Assembly (NCBI RefSeq): GCF_002899455.1
Contig: NZ_PPFB01000001.1
Span: 2,820,501-2,884,500, forward strand
Direction of reading: 5' to 3'
From: Streptomyces sp. DH-12
Lineage (GTDB): Bacteria > Actinomycetota > Actinomycetes > Streptomycetales > Streptomycetaceae
Length of the DNA stretch: 64,000 bases
Shown piece by piece: positions 24,508 to 33,210 of the stretch. The position numbers were made by a program, and so were the translations under genes. The notes under the pieces are model-generated. The model made no database searches. It had not been told where the DNA came from and saw only the letters and a list, made by a program, of their open reading frames with translations. Numbering within the stretch: position 1 is the first letter of the stretch; every line of letters begins with the position of its first letter.

Positions 24508-24906
24508 GCTGCGCACAATAGTCCGCTCGGCCCGCCCCGGAGGATCCCGGCCGATCAGTGTGACGACGGCTACGTGACCAAATCGGCCATGGCGTGTGCG
24601 CGAATCCGGGGTATGGTGGTAATGCGCCTGCTGAGCATTCCGACGTACTCGGACGTGCCCGACGGGCCGCATGCATATGAGGATGCCCGGTCGGTGGCCC
24701 GATCGGCTCCGACCCGACAGCCCTCTGAAGTCGTACGGCACATCGCGTACGGAGTCCGGAGGGACACCTCAGCGGTACGAGCGCTCGAGCGTCGGCAGTG
24801 GTCCCGTGTCCTACGGCCCCGACCGTATGGCAGCCGTCGTCCCCGGCACGGTCCCTACACGACCCCCGCGCTCGCCTCGCACCGCGCACACAGAAGAGGC
24901 AGCACC
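24508..24906. other. Divergent promoter region and long helicase leader
   Basis: 399 nt between the ferritin-like and helicase genes. It is less G+C-rich than the surroundings around 24570-24660, where promoters are likely (TATGGT at 24612 is a possible -10). If transcription starts there, the helicase mRNA carries a leader of roughly 280 nt. An in-frame ATG at 24622 is present, but the extra residues do not resemble the helicase family. Confidence 0.45.
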
Positions 24907-27183
24907 CTGACTACGACGTTCCGAGAGCTCGGGATCCTCCCCGAGACCGCCGAAGCCCTTGAAGCCGTCGGCATCACCACCCCCTTCCCCATCCAGGAGA
25001 TGACGCTCCCCGTGGCCCTGTCGGGCACGGACGTCATCGGCCAGGCCAAGACCGGCACCGGAAAGACGCTCGGTTTCGGCCTTCCGCTCCTCGAGCGGGT
25101 CACCGTCCCCGCCGACGTGGAGGCGGGCCGCGCGAAGCCCGAGGACCTCACCGACACGCCGCAGGCGCTGGTCGTCGTCCCCACCCGCGAGCTGTGCACG
25201 CAGGTCACCAACGACCTGCTGACCGCCGGCAAGGTGCGGAACGTGCGCGTCACCGCGATCTACGGCGGCCGGGCCTACGAGCCGCAGGTCGAGGCGCTGA
25301 AGAAGGGCGTCGACGTGGTCGTCGGCACCCCGGGCCGGCTGCTCGACCTCGCCGGGCAGAAGAAGCTGAACCTGTCCCACGTCAAGGCCCTCGTCCTCGA
25401 CGAGGCCGACGAGATGCTGGACCTCGGCTTCCTGCCCGACGTCGAGAAGATCATCAACCTGCTTCCGGTGAAGCGGCAGACCATGCTGTTCTCGGCCACC
25501 ATGCCGGGCGCGGTCATCGGCCTGGCCCGCCGCTACATGTCGCAGCCCACGCACATCCGCGCCACCGCGCCGGACGACGAGGGCGCCACGGTCGCGAACA
25601 CCAAGCAGTTCGTCTACCGCGCGCACAACATGGACAAGCCCGAGATGGTCGCGCGGATACTGCAGGCCGACGGCCGTGGCCTGGTCATGGTCTTCTGCCG
25701 CACCAAGCGCACCGCCGCAGACCTGGCCGACCAGCTGAAGCAGCGCGGCTTCGCCTCCGGCGCGGTCCACGGCGACCTCGGCCAGGGCGCCCGCGAGCAG
25801 GCCCTGCGCGCCTTCCGCAACGGCAAGGTGGACGTGCTCGTCTGCACCGACGTCGCCGCGCGCGGCATCGACGTCGAGGGCGTCACGCACGTCATCAACT
25901 ACCAGTCCCCCGAGGACGAGAAGACGTACCTGCACCGCATCGGCCGCACCGGCCGCGCGGGTGCGAAGGGCACGGCGATCACGCTGGTCGACTGGGACGA
26001 CATCCCGCGCTGGCAGCTGATCAACAAGGCGCTGGACCTGGGCCTCGGCGACCCGGCGGAGACCTACTCCACCTCCCCGCACCTGTACACGGACCTGGGC
26101 ATCCCCGAGGGCACCAAGGGCGTCCTGCCCCGGTCGGAGCGCACCCGGGCCGGGCTGGAGGCGGAGGAGATCGAGGACCTGGGCGAGGTCGGCGGCCGTG
26201 GACCGCGCGGACGCGGCGGCCGTGACGGCCGTGACGGGCGCCGCGGTTCCCGTTCCGAGGAGCGTGAGGCGTCGCCGCGCACGCCGCGCCGCCGTCGCCG
26301 TACCCGTGGCGGGGCGCCGGTCGACGAGGCGGGCCTGCAGTCCGCCCCGGCGGCCTCCCTGGACGCCGGGGAGACGGAGGCCGGTGAGGCCCCCGCGCGC
26401 ACCCCGCGCCGTCGTCGCCGCACCCGCGGCGGGGCCACCGCCGCGGTGAGCCCGGTGGAGCAGGCGGCGGAGACCTCCCTCGACACGGCCGAGGGCCCGT
26501 CGGCGGACGGCCTCGAGACGCCCGCGACCTCCGCCGAGAAGCCGCGCCGTCGCCGCACCCGCCGGTCGGCCGAGCAGGCCCAGGACGTGGCGGACCAGCC
26601 GTCGGTCCCGGAGCCCGCAGCCGAGGAGGCCGCAGCCGAGGAGTCCGCCACGGCGGAGCCCGCTCCGGCGGAGGACACCGCGCCGCGCCGTCGCCGCACC
26701 CGCAAGACGGCCCAGGCCGCCCAGACCGCCGAGACGGCGGTCGACACCGCCGAGGGCGTGACGGAGGTCGCCGAGGCCGCGCCCAAGCGCACCCGTAAGG
26801 CCGCCGCGAAGGCGGAGACCGCGGTCGAGACCGCCGAAGGCACCGTCACTGCCGAGGCCAAGCCGCGCCGCACCCGCAAGAAGGCGGTCGCCGCCGAGGC
26901 CGACGCCACGGCAGAGGCCGCGCCGAAGCGCACGCGGAAGACCGCGGCCAAGAAGGCGGAGGCCGCCGTGGACGCGGCCGAGGGCGCCGAGGCCGCGCCG
27001 CGCCGCACCCGCAAGACGGTGCCGGCGCAGGCCGCCCCGGAAGGGGAGACCGCTGAGGCCACCGCGCCGCGCCGCCGGACCCGCAAGACCGCCGCGTCCG
27101 CGCCGGAGGCCACGGAGACGGCGGAGCCGAAGGTCCGCCGCACCCGCAAGGCCGCGGCCCCCGCGGAGACCGCGGAGAGCTGA
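24907..27183 (+). CDS. DEAD-box RNA helicase with basic repeat tail
   Basis: 758 aa from the CTG at 24907, preceded by AGAAGAGG. The protein then starts at TTTFRELG, the usual N-terminus of this family. Helicase core: Q-motif PFPIQEM, Walker A AKTGTGKT near residue 46, DEAD near 164, SAT near 197, HRIGRTGR near 345. From about residue 435 the tail is Ala/Glu-rich with about ten basic boxes (RRRRRTRGG, RRTRKTA and similar), a likely RNA-binding, low-complexity region. RhlE-like; expected to remodel structured RNA, for example in ribosome assembly, cold adaptation or RNA decay. An upstream in-frame ATG at 24622 would add 95 residues of non-family sequence. Confidence 0.88.
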   Translation: MTTTFRELGILPETAEALEAVGITTPFPIQEMTLPVALSGTDVIGQAKTGTGKTLGFGLPLLERVTVPADVEAGRAKPEDLTDTPQALVVVPTRELCTQVTNDLLTAGKVRNVRVTAIYGGRAYEPQVEALKKGVDVVVGTPGRLLDLAGQKKLNLSHVKALVLDEADEMLDLGFLPDVEKIINLLPVKRQTMLFSATMPGAVIGLARRYMSQPTHIRATAPDDEGATVANTKQFVYRAHNMDKPEMVARILQADGRGLVMVFCRTKRTAADLADQLKQRGFASGAVHGDLGQGAREQALRAFRNGKVDVLVCTDVAARGIDVEGVTHVINYQSPEDEKTYLHRIGRTGRAGAKGTAITLVDWDDIPRWQLINKALDLGLGDPAETYSTSPHLYTDLGIPEGTKGVLPRSERTRAGLEAEEIEDLGEVGGRGPRGRGGRDGRDGRRGSRSEEREASPRTPRRRRRTRGGAPVDEAGLQSAPAASLDAGETEAGEAPARTPRRRRRTRGGATAAVSPVEQAAETSLDTAEGPSADGLETPATSAEKPRRRRTRRSAEQAQDVADQPSVPEPAAEEAAAEESATAEPAPAEDTAPRRRRTRKTAQAAQTAETAVDTAEGVTEVAEAAPKRTRKAAAKAETAVETAEGTVTAEAKPRRTRKKAVAAEADATAEAAPKRTRKTAAKKAEAAVDAAEGAEAAPRRTRKTVPAQAAPEGETAEATAPRRRTRKTAASAPEATETAEPKVRRTRKAAAPAETAES

Positions 27184-27193
27184 CACCGCACCG

Positions 27194-27238
27194 ACGCCGA
27201 CGGCCCGGTCCCCGCTCGTGGGGCCGGGCCGTCGGCGT
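27194..27238. terminator. Terminator after the RNA helicase
   Basis: 19-bp stem 27194-27212/27220-27238 (one T-G pair) with a 7-nt loop, just past the stop codon. Confidence 0.82.
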
Positions 27239-27264
27239 GTGCGCGCCCCGCTACCCTCACCCGG

Positions 27265-28137
27265 GTGATCACCACCTCCTCCCCCGCTCACCTCCCCGTC
27301 CTCCGCCCTCGCCGGCTCCCCACCGCGCGGGGCGAGTTCGCCGTCCTGGACGTTCCGCCGGCCGCCGGGACCCCGGCGCGGGGGACCGTGCTGCTCCTGC
27401 CCGGATACACCGGCAGCAAGGAGGACTTCACGCTGGTCCTCGCACCGCTCGCGGCGCGCGGCTACCGTGCCGTCGCCGTGGACGGGCGCGGCCAGCACGG
27501 ATCGGACGGCCCCGCCGACGACGAAGCGGCGTACGCACAGGACGAGTTGGCGAAGGACGTGCTGGCGCAGGCGCGCGCCTGCGACGCTCCCGTGCATCTC
27601 GTCGGCCATTCGATGGGCGGCCAGATCGCCCGCGCGGCCGTCGTGCTGGACCACTCCCCCTTCCGCTCGCTGACGCTCGTGTCCTCGGGCGCCGCCCGCG
27701 TCTCCGTCTCCCAGGAGCAGCGGGTGAAGCTGCTGCGGGACGCTCTTGCGGTGATGTCGATGGAGGAGTGCTGGGAGGCGATCCTGGCGATGGGCCCGCC
27801 GGAGGAAGTGGGCGGCCCCGCACGCGGAATCGGCGGCCCGGAGCAGCTCAGGAAACGCTGGCTGAGCACCAAGCCCGCACAACTGATCGCCACCGGACGG
27901 CAGTTGTGCGCGGAGCCGGACCGGGTCGCGGAACTGGCCGCCGTCCCGCTGCCGTTCCACGTCCTCTCCGGTTCGCACGACGACACCTGGCCGGTCCCGG
28001 ACCTCGACGCCATGGCCCGCCGCCTGTCGGCCCGCCGTACGATCGTCGACGGCGCCGGTCACACGCCCACCGTCGACCGCCCCGCCCCCACCGCCCAGGC
28101 CCTCGCCGACTTCTTCGACACCTTGGCGGTCTCATGA
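27265..28137 (+). CDS. Alpha/beta-fold hydrolase
   Basis: 290 aa from GTG 27265. LLLPGYTGSKEDF forms the oxyanion region, GHSMGGQIA near residue 114 is the nucleophile elbow, and a catalytic histidine is in DGAGHTPTVDRP near the C-terminus. Cytoplasmic, no signal peptide. Substrate not predictable. Its stop codon overlaps the ATG of the next gene (ATGA), so the two are co-translated. Confidence 0.85.
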   Translation: MITTSSPAHLPVLRPRRLPTARGEFAVLDVPPAAGTPARGTVLLLPGYTGSKEDFTLVLAPLAARGYRAVAVDGRGQHGSDGPADDEAAYAQDELAKDVLAQARACDAPVHLVGHSMGGQIARAAVVLDHSPFRSLTLVSSGAARVSVSQEQRVKLLRDALAVMSMEECWEAILAMGPPEEVGGPARGIGGPEQLRKRWLSTKPAQLIATGRQLCAEPDRVAELAAVPLPFHVLSGSHDDTWPVPDLDAMARRLSARRTIVDGAGHTPTVDRPAPTAQALADFFDTLAVS

Positions 28138-28607
28138 ACCACGCCCGCAGCGCCGGCGCCCTGATCCTGCTCTCGGCGGCCGTCGGCTGCGTGTCGGGGG
28201 CGGACGCCCCCGACCGCCCCGCCCCCTCCCCGCCGGCCGCCGCCGGCAGCAGCCCCGCTGCCCGGCCGAGCGCCCCGGTGACCCCGCCGGCGCTCGACGG
28301 CGGCACGGCCGGCGCGCACGGCCCCGCCCACGGCAACGCGGCCTTCTCCTACGCGCCCGGCGCCCGGGGCGAGGTCCTGACCGTCGCCGTCAGCTGCCGG
28401 GGCGCCGGGACCGTGCAGGTGCGGATACCCGTGCTGCACGCGGGCTTCCCGGTCGCGTGCGGCGCCGGGAAGCCCGCCGTCACGTCCCACGCCCTCGCCC
28501 TGCCGGCCGCCCACCGGGCCGGGACCGTGCGCGTGACCGCACCGTCCGGCGTGACCTGGGCGGTCACCGTCGGCCGGGACGGCCCCGCGGAGATCCCGCC
28601 GGCCTAG
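28134..28607 (+). CDS. Putative lipoprotein or secreted protein
   Basis: 157 aa. ATG 28134 overlaps the upstream hydrolase stop (ATGA). The N-terminus (MNHARSAGALILLSAAVGC) resembles a lipoprotein signal with a weak lipobox before Cys19. A Pro/Ala-rich linker leads to a small beta-rich domain with two cysteines (VSCRGAGTVQVRIP and FPVACGAG) that could form a disulfide. No family recognised. Coupling to the hydrolase suggests a joint function. Its stop TAG overlaps the stop of the convergent NYN gene in a shared CTAG. Confidence 0.72.
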   Translation: MNHARSAGALILLSAAVGCVSGADAPDRPAPSPPAAAGSSPAARPSAPVTPPALDGGTAGAHGPAHGNAAFSYAPGARGEVLTVAVSCRGAGTVQVRIPVLHAGFPVACGAGKPAVTSHALALPAAHRAGTVRVTAPSGVTWAVTVGRDGPAEIPPA

Positions 28608-29497
28608 TACTGCGCCTGCAGGTGGTCCCAGAAGCCGTCACGGAGGGCGCGGCGCAGGTCGGCCTGGCCGCGGAGGGAGTACTGGAGGAGTCCCTCGGCC
28701 TCGACCAGGAGGTCCTGGTCGACGGAGCCGGGCAGGTACGGGTGGCCGGGGAGCAGTTCCATCATGGGTTCGCGGCCGCGCGAGACCAGCCACTTCGCGG
28801 CGATCTGCGCGCCGACGAAGCGGACGTCCTCGCGGGTGGGCCGGCCGCCCGCCGATTCGTACGCGGGCGCCGTGCGCCGGGAGACGTAGGGCTTGAAGAA
28901 GTCCAGGTCGAGGGTGCGCTGGCTGTCGACCTCCCAGAGCAGCGGCTCGGCCTGGTTGCGGCCCTCGGGCGCCTCGATGCCCCACAGGTGGACCCGGGCG
29001 CCGTAGCCCTGGGCCGCCTCGACGGCGGAGACCAGGTCCTCGTCGCCGCCGAGCAGGGCCGCGTCGCTGATGGCGCGGTGCCGGGCCAGTGACTCCAGGT
29101 CGGAGCGGATCAGGGAGTCGACGCCCTTCTGCTGGTTGTTGGCGTTGAGGTTGCCGAGGCGGACCTTGACGTCGGGCAGTTCGGCGATGGACTGCTGCTC
29201 GGCGGTGTGGATGCGGCGCCGGGCGCCGTCGTACCAGTAGACGCGCAGCAGCCTGCTGTCGGCGAAGACGGTGCGGGCGCGGTCGATGAGCGCGTCGATC
29301 AGCCCCTCGGCGTCGAGGTCGAAGGCGCGGCGGTCCTCCGTCCCCGCGACGAGCCGCCCGGCGGCCGCGTAGAGGTAGCCGGCGTCCACGAAGATCGCGT
29401 GGGTCGAGGGCGTCTTGGCCACCTCGGCGAGCATGCGCTGGAGCAGCTCGTTCGTGCGGTCGATACGGGCGTGCAGGGCCGTGAGGTCGTCGTTCAT
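28604..29497 (-). CDS. NYN-domain (PIN-like) putative ribonuclease
   Basis: 297 aa. NYN fold with the acidic residues expected at a PIN-like metal site: AIFVDAGYLY near residue 37, KGVDSLIRSDL near 125 and LLGGDEDLVSAVE near 150. The C-terminal roughly 90 residues are specific to this group. NYN proteins are generally RNA-processing nucleases; the target is unknown. ATG 29497 was chosen (MNDDLTALHARI, after ACAGGTG); a GTG at 29500 is also in frame. Cytoplasmic. The gene converges on the lipoprotein gene and diverges from the 50-residue gene at 29726. Confidence 0.86.
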   Translation of the reverse strand: MNDDLTALHARIDRTNELLQRMLAEVAKTPSTHAIFVDAGYLYAAAGRLVAGTEDRRAFDLDAEGLIDALIDRARTVFADSRLLRVYWYDGARRRIHTAEQQSIAELPDVKVRLGNLNANNQQKGVDSLIRSDLESLARHRAISDAALLGGDEDLVSAVEAAQGYGARVHLWGIEAPEGRNQAEPLLWEVDSQRTLDLDFFKPYVSRRTAPAYESAGGRPTREDVRFVGAQIAAKWLVSRGREPMMELLPGHPYLPGSVDQDLLVEAEGLLQYSLRGQADLRRALRDGFWDHLQAQY

Positions 29498-29586
29498 CAC
29501 CTGTCATTGTTCCGCTGGTCACGCTACGAACACAACCGGTCCCGGTCGGTCCTCTCCGAAAACCTTACTCGTCAGTATTTAGCCGA

Positions 29587-29616
29587 TTGAAAGTTTTCCT
29601 TAGCGTAGGGAATGTT
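29587..29616 (+). promoter_or_regulatory. AT-rich promoter region for the 50-residue gene
   Basis: TTGAAA at 29587-29592 is a good -35 hexamer in an unusually A/T-rich island (29555-29620). AATGTT 18 nt further on is a weak -10, so the exact promoter is uncertain. Confidence 0.4.
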
Positions 29617-29725
29617 TGCACCACACAGCCCGTTGGACCCTGTGCGGCACACGGGCCCGTCCGGTCCGTGGGCCTTCACCCAGTAGTTCTCCTTCAGGAG
29701 GATGACCAGACGAAGGGAGAAGCCC

Positions 29726-29878
29726 TTGCGCTTCGAAATCATGCGACTCGACGACATCGACGGCACGCCCGTGGACTCGACCGTCGTGGACGCCGCCTCC
29801 GTCAACCGCATCGTTCAGCAGGCTGCCGCCGTGGGGCAGCGTCTGTGGATCCGCCCGGCCGACACACCGGCCTCGTAA
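29726..29878 (+). CDS. Conserved-looking 50-residue protein with TTG start
   Basis: TTG 29726 lies behind AAGGGAGA at good spacing and opens a 50-residue frame ending TAA 29878. The protein begins MRFEIMRLDDIDG, contains STVVDAASVNRIVQQAAA and ends LWIRPADTPAS. The hydrophobic/polar pattern fits a small folded alpha/beta domain. I recall very similar short proteins in other Streptomyces but no function. The gene has its own AT-rich promoter region and a strong terminator, supporting real expression. Confidence 0.72.
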   Translation: MRFEIMRLDDIDGTPVDSTVVDAASVNRIVQQAAAVGQRLWIRPADTPAS

Positions 29879-29940
29879 CTCCCGCACCGCGGGCGGGCGG
29901 CCGTACGAGCCGCTTCCCGGTGCACTGTGCGCATGCTTGA

Positions 29941-29973
29941 GGAGCCCCCGTACCTGCTCGGTACGGGGGCTCC
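29941..29973. terminator. Bidirectional terminator
   Basis: Perfect 14-bp stem 29941-29954/29960-29973 with a 5-nt loop between the convergent small-protein and marC genes. Confidence 0.88.
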
Positions 29974-30006
29974 GGTGTGCCTCGCGGCGCCGGGTCCTGG
30001 CGCGGG

Positions 30007-30612
30007 TCAGGCGCCCTGGATCACCTGTGTGACGCCGTTGATGATCTGCTGGACGGCGATGGCGGAGAGCATCATGCCCGCCAGCCGTGTCACCAGCACC
30101 ACGCCGCCGTCCTTGATGACCCGGATGATCAGCAGCGAGTAGCGCATCACCAGCCACAGGACGACGTGGATGGCGAGGATCGCCGACCAGACCGACACCT
30201 GCCCCGTGACGCTGTCGGCCTTCTCCACGGCGAGGATGACCGACACGATCGCGCCCGGCCCGGCCAGCAGCGGCATGCCCAGCGGGACCAGCGCGACGTT
30301 GACGTCCTTGGTCTGCTTGGGCTCGTCGGTCTTGCCGGTGAGCAGGTCCAGCGCGATCAGCAGGAGCAGCAGACCGCCGGCGATCATCAGCGCCGGGATG
30401 GAGACGTGCAGGTAGCCCAGGATCTGGTGGCCGAGCAGACCGAAGACGGTGATCACGCCGCCCGCCACACAGACGGCCTGGAAGGCCATGTGCCGCTGCG
30501 CCTTGGCCGGGCGGCCCGCGGTCAGCGCGAGGAAGATCGGGGTGATCCCCGGGGGATCCATGATGACGAAAAGGGTCAGGAAGAGAGAGCCGAAGACGGC
30601 GACGTCGAGCAT
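30007..30612 (-). CDS. MarC-family integral membrane protein
   Basis: 201 aa with six hydrophobic segments and the family landmarks FVIMDPPGITPIFLALT near the N-terminus and ALVPLGMPLLAGPGAI near the middle. MarC/NAAT proteins have been linked to amino-acid efflux in some bacteria, but most are uncharacterised. Start ATG 30612. The PHP gene lies 105 nt upstream in the same direction, possibly in one transcript. Confidence 0.9.
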   Translation of the reverse strand: MLDVAVFGSLFLTLFVIMDPPGITPIFLALTAGRPAKAQRHMAFQAVCVAGGVITVFGLLGHQILGYLHVSIPALMIAGGLLLLLIALDLLTGKTDEPKQTKDVNVALVPLGMPLLAGPGAIVSVILAVEKADSVTGQVSVWSAILAIHVVLWLVMRYSLLIIRVIKDGGVVLVTRLAGMMLSAIAVQQIINGVTQVIQGA

Positions 30613-30717
30613 GACTGCCTTGCGCGAGAACGAGGAAGGAAAAGGGAGGGACGAAGAGAAAGGCGAGGGGCGGGGAGCAGGGGTGCGGGGCTCAGGGCCC
30701 GCCGGCCCCCGCGGGGC

Positions 30718-31578
30718 TCAGGCCGCCCCGCCGGCCCCCGGCACCGGGAACGCTCCGGTCGCCCGCCGCGTGATCTCACCGTAGATCTCGGGGTCCGTGG
30801 TGAACTCGCCGAGGACGCAGGTCTTCCGGCTGCCGTGGTAGTCGCTCGATCCGGTCACCAGCAGCCCCAGCTCGCCCGCCAGGCCGCGCAGCCGCGCGCG
30901 CGTGCCGGGGTCGTGGTCCATGTGGTCGACCTCGATGCCGTCGAGACCGGCCTCGGCCAGCTCCGCGATCGCGGACTCCGGCACGGTCCGGCCCCGCTTG
31001 ACCGCGGCCGGGTGCGCGAAGACGGCGACGCCGCCCGCGTTCTTCACCAGCCGGACGGCCTCGAAGGGGTCGGTCTCGTGCTTCGGCATGTACGCCCGGC
31101 CGCCGTCGGCCAGCCACTCCGGGGTGAACGCGTCGCTCACGCTCGCCACCACGCCGAGTTCGACGAGCGCGCTGGCCACGTGCGGGCGGCCCACCGAGCC
31201 GTCGCCGGCGATCCGGGCGACCTGCTCCCAGGTGACCGGCACGCCCAGCTCGTTCAGCTTGGCGATCATGCCCTTGGCGCGCGGCACCCGGTCGTCGCGG
31301 ACCAGCTCGCGCTCGGCGAGCAGGGCGGGCTCCTCGGGGTCGAACAGGTAGGCCAGCAGATGCATGCTGACACCGTCGAGGCGGCAGGAGAGTTCGGCGC
31401 CGGTGACCAGGGTGAGGCCCTGCGGCAGCGCCGCGAGCGCCTCGGCGTGGCCGCGCGTGGTGTCGTGGTCGGTGAGGGCGACGACGTCGAGTCCGGCCGC
31501 GGCGGCCTTGCGGACCAGCTCGGCCGGGGTGTCCGTGCCGTCGGACGCGGTGGAGTGGGTGTGCAGGTCGATGCGCAC
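30718..31578 (-). CDS. PHP-domain metal-dependent phosphoesterase
   Basis: 286 aa. PHP fold with metal ligands in the N-terminal RIDLHTHSTASDGTD, in VVALTDHDTTRG, in a central FAHPAAVKRG and in SSDYHG near the C-terminus. Such stand-alone PHP proteins include 3',5'-nucleoside bisphosphate or histidinol-phosphate-like phosphatases (TrpH/YciV group). The substrate here is not certain. All expected His/Asp ligands are visible. Confidence 0.88.
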   Translation of the reverse strand: MRIDLHTHSTASDGTDTPAELVRKAAAAGLDVVALTDHDTTRGHAEALAALPQGLTLVTGAELSCRLDGVSMHLLAYLFDPEEPALLAERELVRDDRVPRAKGMIAKLNELGVPVTWEQVARIAGDGSVGRPHVASALVELGVVASVSDAFTPEWLADGGRAYMPKHETDPFEAVRLVKNAGGVAVFAHPAAVKRGRTVPESAIAELAEAGLDGIEVDHMDHDPGTRARLRGLAGELGLLVTGSSDYHGSRKTCVLGEFTTDPEIYGEITRRATGAFPVPGAGGAA

Positions 31579-31695
31579 GACGCGTTACTCCAAGCGTGAC
31601 GGACGGAGGGGGACGCTCCAGGGTAACCGGATTTTCAGCCACCCCTGTCACACCCGAACCCGGCAGGCGCCCCCTACACCACCGGCCGCGTCCGG

Positions 31696-32337
31696 CTACG
31701 CCTCCAGCAGCCGCGGCGACAGGGCGCCGCAGGGCACCAGCTCCACCTCGGCGCCGGCGTCCCGCAGGTCGGCGAGGACCAGCTCGTCGTACATCAGCAG
31801 CCCCGACTGCTCGGGCCACACCACGGCCCACAGCCACAGGCCGAGCGCCTCGCCCGCGAACACGGCGCGGTCGTCGGGCGTGCGGGAGACGTGCCAGAGC
31901 GGGGTGGGGCGTCCTGCGGCCAGCACCTTGACCGGGGGCGGCTTCTCGACGTCCATGGAGGGCCCGGGGTCCGGGCCGTCGATGCCCGCGTACCGCGCGC
32001 CGAGTCCGACGCCGAGCTCCTCGGCGACCAGGATGAGCTCGCCCATCCCGCCGAGCGGCCCGGGGCCGGTGCACGCGACGGCCGTCGCCCGGCCCCCGCT
32101 GCGGTCGTCGCCCGCGGACGCCACGCCCGTGAAGAGCCAGCCCACCGGCAGCGGCCACGGCATCCACACCGGCACCTCGGTGCGGCGCACGACGACTTCG
32201 AGGGCCTCGACGCTCGGCGGTATCACGGGCTGCAGCGGGTGCACGGTGCCGTGCGCAGCGCACTGCCAGGCATCCGAGAAGAGGCCGGGAGCCCTGACCC
32301 GGCCACCGCACTTCGGGCAACTGGGTTCGCCCCTCAT
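31696..32337 (-). CDS. DUF6758-type zinc-ribbon protein
   Basis: 213 aa. N-terminal zinc-ribbon-like CPKCGGRV followed by WQCAAHG, then a Trp/Pro-rich body (VPVWMPWPLPVGWLFTG, LWLWAVVWPEQSG) and an acidic C-terminus. The pattern matches a Streptomyces-conserved family of unknown role. ATG 32337 follows a short gap from the suppressor-of-fused-like gene in the same direction. Cytoplasmic. Confidence 0.75.
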   Translation of the reverse strand: MRGEPSCPKCGGRVRAPGLFSDAWQCAAHGTVHPLQPVIPPSVEALEVVVRRTEVPVWMPWPLPVGWLFTGVASAGDDRSGGRATAVACTGPGPLGGMGELILVAEELGVGLGARYAGIDGPDPGPSMDVEKPPPVKVLAAGRPTPLWHVSRTPDDRAVFAGEALGLWLWAVVWPEQSGLLMYDELVLADLRDAGAEVELVPCGALSPRLLEA

Positions 32338-32625
32338 AGGGCCCCACGGTCCTAGGTCCGCGGCGCCACGTCAAGGACGATCACCCGACCGGGCGGAACG
32401 GCGACGCACGGACCGAGACGGACGCCCCGCGCATCGAGCACGCGTGGCCCGTCTGCCGCGTGCGCGTCCCACCCCTCTCCGGCCGGCGCCTCTCCGCGTC
32501 CCCGCGGCCGAAGCACCGGGCCGACGTGCTCACCGCCGAGGCGGAGAGAGCTCCGGCCCCCGCACGCCACCGGGGTCGGCGTCTTCGCCAACCGAGCGCC
32601 CCGGCAACGGCGTCGGTGAGCTTCC

Positions 32626-33210
32626 TCACTCCAGCGGCACGGACTTCCGGGACGGGTCCCTGAGGTCCGTGCCGTGGTTCAGCCACCGCTCCTGGAGCGC
32701 CTGGGCGCCGTGCACGCGCTTCCAGGCGGCCTCGTTCGGCGTCATCGGCAGCAGCGGCAGGAAGCGCACGGGCTCCAGGGGCGCGTCGAGTTCGAGGTCC
32801 TCCACCAGGCCGCCCGGCTCGGCGACCAGCACCGAGGTGAACGGGGCGCCGGGCCACAGCGGCTCCCCCACGTCGAGCGAGGCGCCGGGCGCCACGACGA
32901 GCCCCTCGACCTGCGGGGACGCGGCGAGCACGGCGAGCGGGCGGAGCACCTTGTCGGTGTCGGCGACGCCGCCGCGCACGGACAGCACCAGCTCGGCCCG
33001 GGGTCCCGCGACCGGGTCCGCGATCATGGCCGTGGGGTCCGCCATGGGCTGCGCGGACATGCCGAGGGTCGCGTAGCGCACGATGTCCCCCTCGTGGAAC
33101 CGCAGCACCTCGATGCGGTCCGTGCCCAGGAAGGTGACCGCCGCGCGCGCGTCCGGTTCGCCCAGCGCGGTGCGCAGCCGGGCCTCGACCAGAGGAAGAA
33201 CATCAGCCAT
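32626..33210 (-). CDS. Suppressor-of-fused-like domain protein
   Basis: 194 aa from ATG 33210 (protein begins MADVLPLVEARLRTAL). The layout (VLRFHEGDIVRYATLGMS, AELVLSVRG, then FLPLLPMTPNEAAWKR) fits the bacterial SUFU family, often found in immunity-like or regulatory contexts; here no toxin partner is visible. It diverges from the long corA leader. Function unknown. Confidence 0.75.
   Translation of the reverse strand: MADVLPLVEARLRTALGEPDARAAVTFLGTDRIEVLRFHEGDIVRYATLGMSAQPMADPTAMIADPVAGPRAELVLSVRGGVADTDKVLRPLAVLAASPQVEGLVVAPGASLDVGEPLWPGAPFTSVLVAEPGGLVEDLELDAPLEPVRFLPLLPMTPNEAAWKRVHGAQALQERWLNHGTDLRDPSRKSVPLE

Noticed and set aside
24622..24906. N-terminal extension of the RNA helicase from ATG 24622
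   Set aside because: The 95 extra residues do not look like a helicase N-terminus and lie in probable 5' UTR.
24811..28062. A 1,083-codon antisense frame across the RNA helicase and hydrolase
   Set aside because: The forward strand carries conserved helicase motifs; the reverse product has no recognisable domain.
32352..32591. 79-codon minus-strand frame between DUF6758 and the SUFU-like gene
   Set aside because: No ribosome binding site and no family-like composition; the 288-nt gap shows nothing else convincing.
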